Origin: Fremontodendron californicum
Lineage: Eukaryota; Streptophyta; Magnoliopsida; Malvales; Malvaceae
NCBI GenBank assembly: GCA_030761205.1
Contig: JAULJL010000027.1
Location: forward strand, 2,175,001-2,239,000
Reading direction: 5' to 3'
DNA: 64,000 nt
This document shows, piece after piece, positions 10,992 to 22,487 of this stretch. The notes under the pieces are model-generated. The model made no database searches and was not told the DNA's origin. It saw only the letters and a list, made by a program, of their open reading frames with translations. The position numbers and the translations under genes are program-made. The stretch's first letter is position 1, and the number at the start of each line of letters is the position of its first letter.

Positions 10992-13900
10992 TCAATCACT
11001 ATAATCTTCAGAAACAGCCGAGTCCGAGCCATTATCATTTCTAATTTTGTCTGCTAATTCGTCTGATGCATCACTCATCTCTTCTAGATCTCCATCTGAA
11101 TCTTCTTCTTCTTCTCCTCCTATCGGTTCAATGCCATTATCGTCTTCTTCATAATCATCGTCATCTTCATCACTAGCTTCCATTGGTTCTCTATTCCACC
11201 CATTAGAGGCACCATTAAAATCCAACTCCCAGTTTCCTTGCTCATATCCCTCGTCTTGGGCATTGTTACCCGACTCCTCCTCCTCCTCCTCCTCCGCACT
11301 GTTACTATCGGGAGGATTTACCATTTGCATCATCCTGAATTTTTCAGCCCTCCATTCTTCATCCAAGTCTCTCACAGATACAGCACCGGTCTTAGGTTTA
11401 ACCACATCAGCCATACGAGCCGCCATTGTATTATTAGGAGCTCTCCTTTCTGCTCTCTTTCTAACTGTTCGGCGGCCATGTCCAGAACTCTGACCATTTG
11501 TTCTTTGGCCCTGCTGTTTGAGGTGGAGACTTAAATTATTGTTTTCTCTAGCACTTCGCTTGCCAGAATCATATTTGGAACCAGAAGCTCTCCTCTGCCA
11601 CTTTCTACCAGATCCTTGTTCACGACCCCCTCTTCCCCGTTTATAGTTGTTGCGCCTACTGTTACTCAGGTCTGCAAAGGTTTCTCCTTTCATAGGCTCA
11701 TCTTGGTCTAGTTCTTTTAATTCAAGCTCTTTATTCTTGATGAAAAGAGAGGTTCTTGAAGGAAGCTTCTGCATATTTGACAAAAATGGTTAGCTTGCAT
11801 TTCAAAAATTAAATGGCAAAGTTAGCTGCAATAACATGATATAATGACTGGAGAAAAGTTTAGATTCTGGGCACATTCATAAAATGCCAACCTCTGGAAA
11901 ATACCAAGAGCATTTAACTATTTAGCCTACTGATAGGTCACATTAAATTATACCCACATGCTATGAAGGATTAAAGGAGGGGGGTAAAAGGCATTAAAAC
12001 ACTCACTATATATGCTCTAGCTTCCTTGTTCTCAGAAGGTTCAACTTTCTCCTGCTTTACGTACATGATGGACACATCAAGCTCCAAAAGCCTTAAAGCT
12101 ACAGCCGCAGTAGTTTGGGGTATCCATGGAAGGACAGAACCAGTAGAATCACTCTCTGATTGAAGACTAGAACCCAATAATTCCTTTGTTGTCTCAAAGT
12201 TAGACGATAAATAATCTCGCTTTACGGCACTCTCAAGGTGAGTCAACATCTGCAACACCAACATGACATTTGAGTAAGACCAAGATCAGAACTGTATCTA
12301 CAAAACGTATTTAATCATTTGATAGGCAATGTGATATCAGTGACTGCCTAGTTAGCAACAAATGTCTCATAGTATTAGGCACATGCGAAATGGCTACAGC
12401 GTCTGTTAGAAGAGAGCCTCAGCATACATAGAACAAGAAACATGAGCAACAAACATGGCAGATTGGTTAGGTATGTCATAGGCTAAATGCTCAAGTTAGG
12501 ATTCAACGTTTGCACAACTTTTCATTTGAGAATGTAATCTATTATTTTGATCTATTTGGAATCTTAACTTCTTGGATTTGTCTAATTAAGGAAAACTGAT
12601 CACGAAGTTGGTGATTACTCAGTGAGACTAATGGCAGCCGTTAGTCCCGTTAACAATAACCACTAACTTCTGTTATCAATTTTCCTTTAGTAGACATTTA
12701 AAATAAGTTAAGATCCCAAATTGATCAAAATAATAGGTTAAATCCTCAAAAGATTTGTGCAAACATTGGATCCTAATTTGGGCATTTAGCTCTGCTTCAA
12801 ATAAATGAAAACCTTTAGGAGTTCATCCGAGGAAGAAGATGCATTCAGCTTCCTGCCCCAAATCTTTCTATGGCCTTCTGTCCAAATTGATTCAAGGGCT
12901 TCAGGCGGAATAGATACCTGCCAAGGGAAAAAAATGAAACAAAAAGATTAAGACATAACTAAGACAAAAAAAATTCCAATTTATACAGGAAATTCATTAG
13001 TGAGTTGCTGCTAGCTCACCTCAACTAGAGCACACAAGGACTTTAGCAAGCTGATTCCCAAGGGAAGAGAAGAATCAAGAGTATGCGTATCCTTGGTTTC
13101 TAACTTCCGGTTTTCTTTGCACTGAATCTCATGTTCTGAGAAATTAAAACAATTGTTAATGGAGCCAACTGTCTGGTGGCAGTAACCACAGTGCATCTCC
13201 TCTGGGATATGAGAGCCAAGGCATGCATCGCAAACAGCCAACAACTGCACACATCTCTTCTTTCCATATTTCATTGCACACAAAGTCGAGGAATTATAAC
13301 ATTCTTTCCACATCCACCTCTGGAAATCTTGGTACCTCTTCAGGGCTGACTTTTTCTCATGTTCGTTTCTCCCGAGCTGAATTTTGAAAGAAGGTAAAGA
13401 CTCTGACACATCAAAGTTCAATCCACAGATCGCACTACTAGGACTGTCAAAACTGGCAGGAAAGTCGGGACTGGAATCTATTTCAGAAGCTTCATTTTCA
13501 GTAGAGCTTCCACTTCGGCCCATAGCTCTGGCACACTGCAAGTTCCTGCGAGCATTTTCTTTAAAGGAAGATTCAATCTTTTGCAACATTATCCGTAAAT
13601 GTGATTCCCTGATTCCTCGTGCATCCAAAGATGCCAAAAGAGCATCAAAGGCCTACAGAGAAGTTGATTGAATACATAAGAAAAAAAACAACCAGATGTA
13701 AGATACAAAAGTTATAGTGTTTGTCTGACTAGTCTAATAATTCATCCCAACATGTATCCACAGAGTACTCTTTCTAAGTAGAATGGCATACCTCTTCAGA
13801 ATCAATCAGCCTCCAATTTCCATCATGTAATTCAACAAATATCCGGCCAGAACAAGGATCATTTTTAGAAGCAGAAGCAACAAACTGCCAGTATCTATTA

Positions 13901-15937
13901 CGTTTACGATCTTGACCAAGAGGTAAAGACCTGTATACATACATCTCTTCCGCTCTGTGGGCAATGTATGATTTCAACTGTGAGCGTGATCTTTTTGAAG
14001 CATATCCATGCTGCTGAGCAGAGAAGTTATCTGGACCCATTGAGGCCTCTTGAAGTACCAAGGCCCTTTCAGCAGGATAACTATTGAGGTCATTCTGAAC
14101 ATTTTGTGAACATAGCAAGGGTTTTTGGTCTTCTATAATGCTCGGAGATGCCTCATCATTTTTATTATCAGCAGCAGGAAATGGACTTGGGCTGCCCTCC
14201 AAGGCAGAATTAGGCAGTTGAGCTTCAGCCTTGATTCCCATTACAGATGGAAAATCCATTTTAATAATGATTTCTTCCTTCAGACGACCTTTATCCAGCT
14301 GAGCCTCAGTCCACATTTGCTTTTTAAGAGCATTTGCTGCTTCTAAACGATCCTGTGAATTCATAAATCAAATTAGAAAGAGGAAAATGATAAGTGCCTT
14401 GACAATCAAAGAAACAGCAAAATCAGACAAAACTGTAGTTAAAGATCTACCTCAAGCACAGCACGGATAGAGTTCCCTTCATTTGCAATACCAATTAAGG
14501 CAACAAGAGCATTAAGGCGCTCCTCAACACTAAGATGAGAATATTCACCTTCTGAAAGACCCTGAATCCATGACTCGCCAGACTTGCTTTCATTGATTTC
14601 AATATTCTGTTGATCAGGATTGCCAGTTCCATTCTCCTCACCAGCAACATATTGTCCAGTGTTACTTGGATCATTGGCATCCTTCACGATATTTGAAGGG
14701 AAAGATGGAAAATCCTTATCAAATTCACCCAGAGCATTTAGTGCATCATTAGTAGAGGCATGGATTTTTTCACTTCCTGAACAAGTGTTTACTTCATCCT
14801 TAGGATAGTCAGCATCTTTGTTAGCATTTGAGGGAGTAGCTATATCATCAACATCAGGATCCTCATCAACATCACATTCAGAGTCTTCATCTCTTTCAAC
14901 TTCATCAGCATCTTCTGCACCTAAAAACCCATTTTCAAATTGTCGAATCTTTTTCCTTGCTGCTGAAAGTATGGCCTCGGCATCAGCAGGATCTTTCCTA
15001 TAGGCAGGTCGTACACAATAAGTTGAAGGAGCTATTCTTTCAAAAAGCTTTGTGTCCCTTGTCAAAGCAACCGAAATAGAAGCCTCTGGCGTCTTGCTAG
15101 TTGAAAGGTCCCGAAGTCCAGATTTCTTATAGGAAACACATAAATTAGGAAAAGGCATGTAAAAGATACAAACCAATTTGACACCTAATAGGAACACAAT
15201 CCAAACTCACCTGAATCTTATCTGCAAGTTCTAACACTGTTAATCCTTTGCTTCCCTCAAGTGAAAGAACATGAAAAGCTGCAAATTTGACAGTTCCAGG
15301 TGTCAAACGATGCCTCGATCTTCTTGGATTTAACAGACCTTTTTCTCGCATCAATGCAAATGCATTCTCAGCTGCTGAACCATTGCGTAGAGTAGAAACT
15401 ACATTTTTACAACCTTTACCCTGCAGGTACAAATACAATAATACACTCAGACAATAAGCCAATACCAATCAGCTGTTTAACATCTGATGGTACAAAATCA
15501 CTTAAGCAAATAACTATTTAAAGATGCTAACAGAAAGCCTCAAATTTGTCCAACTTAAACATTTCATGATGCCCTAGCATAATCAAGTTTACAGCAATAA
15601 GCCGGGGACTATAATCTATTATGAAAAGGCAATCTATTAGTGTCTCAACATATTGGTGTACATTAAGATATATCCTGACACAAAGCTGATAGAAAATATC
15701 ATTGGTCTGCAAAAATGCAATTCAAACTCATCTAAAAGAATGATTTCCAGAAATATAACAATACAGATCATCTAAGAGGCTTTCCTATTCTATCACTTAT
15801 TAGTACTCTTTTATCTTCACCATCTTAACCATCAGAAGTGATATTTGTCGGGACCATGGACATACTTATTCTGAAGAGGGGAGCTCCAAGCAACATATCC
15901 AGCCTTTAAAGCATTCCCATTATGACATATATATAAT

Positions 15938-15968
<31 letters not shown>

Positions 15969-18900
15969 TAGATACTGTTATGGGAGAAAGAAGTTGATTA
16001 TCATCGTGCAGAACAGAGGAGTGCCACAAAACCTCATCATTATCACCCATGTATGTCCATGCAGAACTTCGTTTCTTCAACTGTGGTCCAAAGCCTGCAG
16101 ATATTGCTAATTGCCGGAAAATTTCAGGCCATGTCAATGGATTCAAGTGATGCAGCCAATTGCAGATGTCAAAACCCCAGGAATATGCCTAGCAAACACC
16201 AAATGCAAAAGGGTTCAGCAACAATGAAAAATAAGCACCACAAGAAAGCTATAACACCACTTACCCCTTCAACGATCTGAGGGTGTCCACCTTCAGGGTT
16301 GGCAGCACAGTACTGATTCATTCCTAATCCAGTCACCGGTGTTCTTGCAACATCTTCAATGTCTTTTATGATTGATTTCAAAAGAGCAACATGAATCTCA
16401 CCCAACAACCTTGAATCCTGATATCAAAATGATAAGAATATCAAAACTAGAAAGCTGAATAAAATGAAAATTAGAAAACAAAATATTCCACTAGAAACTC
16501 ACATAGTCATGAAAAGCTTGGACAAACTCATCAAGAGTAAAAGGCCATAGTCTGAGAACATCAGCAAAAGTAATCAAAAATCTCCATGCCTGATAAAGGA
16601 AACTGTGTTATTGGACCTTTTACCTTTAGAAATAAAAGGTACCATATTTATAATTTTACCTTAAATCATTTAGGAAACAAACTGCAAAGATATAAAAGCA
16701 TAAGAAAGATCATTAGACTTGTAACTTAAAGCAGAGGAAAAACTGATAAGTATGTCATACCATGAGAAGATTCCCAACATTCTCCTCTGAATCAACCCAC
16801 GGTTGAATGGCAAATGTTCTTTTCAATTGCATGGACTCGGGGGGAAAAAGGCTTAAAGAGTCTAAAACAGAAATATTAGTGTTATTATCAGCTCCAAGGT
16901 GCTAGAGAGTCAAAATAGATGGCAAAAGAACATGACCCATCAAACAATGAAAAATCAAAGATTTATTGAAAAAATAAACAGAAACAGTAAGAGAAACATA
17001 AACAATCTTTCTGCAAATTCAAGCAAAAGAAATATGATTAATACACCTAGCATCATATCCTCTAACTAAGAATTAATTCTAATTATTCATTAAAGGGGAC
17101 ATAAAATTGTTCCAACCAACCACATTGAAAACATTCATAATGTTAGTGGCATCCAGTATTTTCATCCAAATGAACGAATTTCGAGGGGAAAGGGAGAAAA
17201 AAAGCTCAAGAGAATCTGAAAATATATTATTTTCAACTGTGAAGCAAGTAACTTAACATACTCAATAACTGGAACCAGTTTCAGTTAGAGCCTGTTATTT
17301 TCAAAAAAATAATGTCAGAATTTTAGGGTTTTTTCTCTTATTCAAAATGCTCATAATCAAAGTATAAATTATATAAAGGCAATAAGACAAATACAAATTT
17401 CATGTGACATTTACCTCTAAATGACTCAAGATTTTGCAAACTATCGTGATCAAGATGAACAATTGAGGGTATTCCCTTGCTAGCAGCAGCCAACTCCATG
17501 AGCTCAAGTTGTTCATCTTCGAGAAGATCCATGGACTCTTTAGCAATTTTCCGTGCAGTTGCCTTCTCCCTGGCAACTCTACGTCTCTCTTCCTCTTTCT
17601 CTCTGCGAAGCTCTTCCTTTTGTCTCTTTTTCTCAGCCTATAAGGTACCCCAAAATTAAAACCAATGACTAGAAGGGAGAGAGTTCTCATCATTTATGAT
17701 TAAGGTCACAAAATTATACACATAACATCTCAGATTAATGGGTTCTCAAACTTACTTTTAAATATTCTTTCTGCAAAAACCTTTGTCTTCTTTCCATTTC
17801 ACGTTTTTGCTCACGCTGCGATCTCTCTTCTTCCCGCTGCTTCTCACGCATCAACCTCTCTTCTTCCTTCCTTCTTTCACGTTCAAGCCTTTCCATTTCT
17901 TTCCTCACTCTCTCTTCACTCTGAGAAAAACAATTTTCATAATATGAGTGAATAAAGAGGATTCCCCAGGGAGCCAAATTCATGGTCAACAAAAAATTAA
18001 AAATCAGAAAACCTTTCGCCTTTTATTATCTAGTTTCTCAAGCTCTTTACGAATCCTGTTCTCATGTGCTTCAACTTCCCTTGCAATTCTATCGTCATCA
18101 CCCTACAAGAAGAAAGATGATACACAATTAGAAATCATGGAAGGAAGTAGATAATATATGAAACATATTCTAATAAGCTAGGCACCTTGCGCTTCCTATC
18201 ATTTCGTAGATCAGCATCATTATTCAAGGTTTGCGCAGCAGACAACATTAATGAATCTTCAGATCCCAAAACTGGATGGGAAATAGACTGAGCATTTATT
18301 CTGCCATTTGTAAATGACTCCCTTTCTGCAAGAGAATCCTCAGCCACTTGAGGTGATGAAGGAATAATTCCAGTCTTGTCTTGTTGAGGTAAAACACGAA
18401 CTCGAGATCCATGACCTTGGATACCATGAACCCTGGACAATGGCTCCTCTCCATGCACAAATGATGTAGCTCTACCCCTTGCACCATCGACTGGGGATTC
18501 ATGAAAATGAGACTGAGTAACTTGTCCATATGCATCAGATCTAAGACTCGAATGCTCTGGAAGAAACTGATACTCATGAAAAGCCCTTGCAGCAACCTGG
18601 GATTATGGTTCATATGTTATCAATAAGGCAACCATATACACTATGTAATATAAGTTTCATTCCCGTCAAAATTCAAAACAAAAAGAACAAATAAGCATTT
18701 TCAATTTTAAATAAAACATAACTTCTGGCTCAAAATAAATAAAAAAATATCAAATGTAATCATCCCAGCAGCATATCAATTTAAACATCCTAGACTGCTA
18801 AACCAACTATATAACAGCCAGCGCAACAAAGAGGCCACATTCTAGAACCACTTTAACCTGTCCCAAAGAAACATGCAATAATGAAGGGAAATCTAGCATT

Positions 18901-20095
18901 CTAAATATGAAAAGTTCAGCGATATGGATTGTCGCTAAATTTGAAGTCAAATAATTGAGAAAACAAATGGAAAATTCATCCTGCCACGGAGAAATTGTCA
19001 CAACTACATTACAATAAAACAATTTCTTCAACCACACAAAGAAATCTAATTTCTAAATATAATGGAAGTTAGACGTAAAAGGAGTTTGAGAAACCAACTT
19101 TGCTTGACCGGCCATCATGTCGCTCATATACTTTGCTCTCATAAGGATGTCCAGACCTCTTCTGTGGCTCGGGAATCGCTGTTCACAAAAGAAAAAAGAA
19201 ATTAAAACATGCATTTCCATTTTCCACCTACTAGGCCTAGTACGTAAAGAGCACTAAACAATCTATCAAAAAGAAAAACACACTAAACAACATGTAATTT
19301 TATAAATCCATGAATAAAAAAGCAAAAATGTAGTCTGCATTTCACAAAAATATAATTTCTATAAAACAACATAACCATCAAACGTTCAAATAACAGAAAA
19401 AAAGTTACTTATAACTTATACCTCCGAATGCATCAGGAGGCAATGGATCAAACTCCATTCCCAGCATAGGCCCATCATCCCTTAAGGGCTCCCCCAACTG
19501 TGCCTCCACGCAAGCAATTGCTCTTAGCTCCATTATCGACTGCTGCGACTCATAATACCTCCTAACTGTCGGCACATCTTCCATCATGCCCCGAGAAGAA
19601 CTTCCCCCCAATTTCCTTGAGTCCATACACGGGCTGGATCCAGAACCTGACCCGGACCCGTATTCTAGCTCCGGCCCGGCCCGCAACTCATCGATTGGAG
19701 ATTCCGGTGGTAACGCGGCACCTTTTCGCGAATTTTTTGTAGGAGTTTCCTTCTTTTCTTTCAATCTCCGGTGACAAAACCACATCTGTAACTGCCGATC
19801 TGTTAATTCTAATTTCTCCGATAATTCCGCTCGCGTCGCTTCCGATGGATACGTCTCCACTAAGAAAAAATAACGAAAAATTACCAGAAATTTCAAAAAA
19901 GTTAATGAAACTAAAATTTATTCAACAAGATAAGAGATAGATTAATAACATACGAGCATAGGCTTTTTCGAGAGCTTCGAGTTGATACGGAGTCTTCATC
20001 TTTCGTTTAGGCTTAACGTTACCTTCATTGGAACTGTTAGCGGTTTTATTTGGATTTTTTATCTGATTATTTTCTCCTTCCGAATCAGGCTCCAT
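10992..20095 (-). CDS. RLT1: Homeobox-DDT domain chromatin protein (RLT1/RLT2 family)
   Basis: Eighteen exons join with GT-AG borders: 19954-20095, 19422-19859, 19099-19178, 18186-18596, 18013-18102, 17756-17920, 17415-17637, 16761-16861, 16503-16589, 16265-16417, 16033-16188, 15211-15420, 14451-15125, 13792-14352, 13020-13652, 12813-12917, 12007-12249 and 10992-11768. They give 1749 residues, close to Arabidopsis RLT1/RLT2 (about 1700). An N-terminal homeodomain spans residues 29-90. Its recognition helix reads WFCHRR (74-79), with His where most homeodomains have Asn51; this is typical of RLT proteins. A long Arg/Glu-rich charged helix (about 331-480) comes next, then the DDT domain (about 540-600), a winged-helix HARE-type region (about 684-750), WHIM-type motifs, a Cys/His cluster in the exon at 13020-13652, and an acidic C terminus. 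RLT proteins are nuclear partners of the ISWI remodellers CHR11/CHR17 and help control flowering genes. I chose RLT1 over RLT2 only from gene order (see findings); treat the suffix as tentative. Confidence 0.93.
15943..15968. repeat. (AC)13 microsatellite in an RLT intron
   Basis: A perfect dinucleotide run of 26 bases lies in the intron between the exons at 16033-16188 and 15211-15420. It is preceded by a short AT-rich tract. It is a likely length-polymorphic marker with no evident effect on splicing. Confidence 0.95.
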
Positions 20096-20833
20096 CGAAG
20101 GAGATCCAAAATCAAAGAAGAAAATTTAGGGTTTCAGAAAACAAGTTATTCTCTTTCTCTCTCTTTTTTCTTCTTATTATTCTTGTCTTTCTCTTTCTAA
20201 AAACACGAAATATCGTGAAAGTCAAGAAAGGGAAAGGATGAGAATTATTATCGAAGAAGAACAATGAATTATAAGAAAGAAGAAAAAATAATAATAAAAA
20301 GAAAACAAAAGGAAAATACGGAAAAGAAAAAGTGAAATTAGGAACAGAACAATAACAACAACAACAGTCTTTCTTGAAACCAATTACAAATTCCATAATA
20401 AAATTTCTTTTATTTTCTTTTTTTGGCTCTGACTAATTAATTTTTTTTTTTTTCTCTTTGATGTGTTATTGGTTTCAAAACAATGTGTTAATATTCTGTA
20501 GGTTTTTAAAAGGAAAAAATAAATAAATGAATTTTTTAAAAATTTTACTTTGATTTTGATGCAAGTGCAACCCTTCAATTTTCTTTTTGGTTGTTTTTGT
20601 TTTTAGAGTTTCTTTTTCCTAGTACTTTTTATGAGATAGTGTAAGGTATTTTGTGTTCGTAGTTTAAGGCTCAGACTCTGAGCCCGTGCCTGTGGTGCGG
20701 ATCTCTTTGGTTCGGCAATGCTAAGGATTTTGGTTTGCGTTGTTGTGGGGCCCTGGCTTAACCTTTTCTGGGCTGGAGGGATAGTCTAGTCTAGCTATGA
20801 AATTTGGGCTAAAAAGATTGGGTAAATTTAAAC
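20096..20833. promoter_or_regulatory. 5' flank of the homeobox-DDT gene
   Basis: This is the presumed promoter and 5' UTR of the minus-strand RLT gene. On the minus strand the 300 bases before the start codon are rich in C/T tracts (visible as A/G-rich runs on the plus strand at about 20210-20340), a common plant 5' UTR composition. A G/C-richer patch lies at about 20670-20790. No second gene is visible. Confidence 0.5.
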
Positions 20834-20934
20834 AACATATCATCAACAGTACAATAATTGTTAAATGTTATAATGAGTAAAAATTTGAAAAACATATCAT
20901 CAACAGTATAATAATTGTTAAATGTTATAATAAG
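20834..20934. repeat. Two-copy tandem repeat, period 57
   Basis: A unit beginning AACATATCATCAACAGTA at 20834 is repeated at 20891. The copies share about 42 of the first 44 bases (through TTAAATGTTATAAT). Copy 1 is full length (57 bases); copy 2 ends at about 20934, just before the LINE. It could be a local duplication in the RLT upstream region or part of the 5' end of the LINE; sequence alone does not decide. Confidence 0.85.
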
Positions 20935-21160
20935 ATCACCAATGGACATTGCAAAAAAGACGGTTATTTTTGGCGGGAGAAAATGAAAATGCTCTCAGTT
21001 CACGATTAGCATGACCTCCATGAATTGAAGATTTTCTAACCGATCCTCCATCTTTTTCCTCCAAATTCTTCGCTTTTTCTTTACTCAAATCTTTCATCCA
21101 TTGTTCATTCTTGCTGCTTTCGATTCTTTGCTCGTGATAATTGCTGAGGCTCTTGCTTGA

Positions 21161-22429
21161 GATGCGATCTTCGATGGAAAAATCTGGAAATTCTAGATCT
21201 GATCCTCCATTGCTGAGCTATAAGCAATCCGTCCTTGGTGCTCCTTCTGCATCCAATGTCATGGGAATCAAATCCGATCGGGAGGTCAAGGAACTCGAGG
21301 GAAACAGAGAAGTAGTTGCAATTGAAAGTCTGGATTGGAGGAAACTTTTTCCTGCAACAGAAAATCAAGCACTGCAATTCTTCCCACCGGACAATGTTGG
21401 GGGGAAAATCAAGGTGAAACCGCCTAAAGAGGTATTCGAGGAAGGTATCCATCAATGGAAGCATTCCCTTGTGGCACAATTCATTGGCCGTCCGCCAAAC
21501 TTCAGTTTACTCCAAAGACTGATAACCCTTCTTTGGGGGAAAACAGGTGAAGTTGAGGTCAAACCTACAGGGAAGAACACATACATAATCCAATTTGCTA
21601 CTGATGAGGCCAAAGACTGGGTTCTCTAGCATGGGCCATGGCACATTCAAAATAACCCCATCATCCTCAGGAAATGGGAACCATGAATGCAATCCTTGGA
21701 GTTTAACATGACAAACCTTCCTGTTTGGGTCCATCTGAGGAATATTCCTCTCGAACTCTACCCAAGATAGGGTTGAGTTACATTGCGAGTGCTCTTGGCA
21801 CTCCACTGTACATGGATCATATCACTGCTAACAGACAAAGATTGGCTTATGCCAAACTATGTGTTGAGATCAATGTTGATCGAATCATGCCAAAAAGCAT
21901 CGAGGTTGAGCTTAGTGATGGTTCCTCTGCATCCATCCAAGTTGATTTCCCTTGGTTGCCATCTAAATGCAATCAATGTGGAATTTTTGGACACGCGGAT
22001 AGAGACTGCCCTCTTAGACCAACTGGCCAGAATGTGTCCAAAGTCTGGATCCCTAAAAGGACTGAAACAATTCCTTTGACAAAGGATGTTCTCCGTGCTG
22101 ATGCTGGCCATTTAGACCTTACTGATGCTGAAACAATCCCTTTGACAAAGGATGTTTTCCCTTCAGGTCTTGCTGATACTAGCCACTCAGACCTTGCTGA
22201 TGCTGCAACAACAAAAGTTGAGGTTCAGGTTCCCCCAAGATCCATCAATAGATTTGCCATTCTGGACACTGTATCTGAGGCTGCATCTGATAAGGATGTT
22301 GATATGGGATTCACTGAGGAGGAAGTCACCATTCCAAGCCCTAGGAAGCCTCGAGCTGCTGCTGCTGGAGTAGCAAAATTGATGAAGGGCCTTAAGCACA
22401 AGAAGCATGGTCCAATAAGGGCAGGCTAA
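21161..22429 (+). pseudogene. LINE ORF1 (DUF4283 and CCHC zinc knuckle), disrupted
   Basis: The frame opens at the ATG at 21161. The first part holds the DUF4283 fold common in plant LINE ORF1 proteins (WKHSLVAQFIGRPPNFSLL; a G..VE......YIIQF segment). It meets an in-frame TAG at 21627-21629 and a TGA at 21684-21686. The homologous sequence then changes frame near 21770 and continues to a TAA/TAG-type end at 22427-22429. The downstream part has the zinc knuckle CNQCGIFGHADRDC, which binds nucleic acid in this family. Two copies of an ETIPLTKDV motif appear at about 22067 and 22130, a short internal duplication. Family ORF1 proteins bind element RNA; this copy cannot make the full product without suppressing two stops and a shift. 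Confidence 0.85.
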
Positions 22430-22487
22430 AGGGTAAGGCAAATTCAGCTTTTGCCTTAGGAGGTCAGTCATCTGGCCAGGCCAATTC

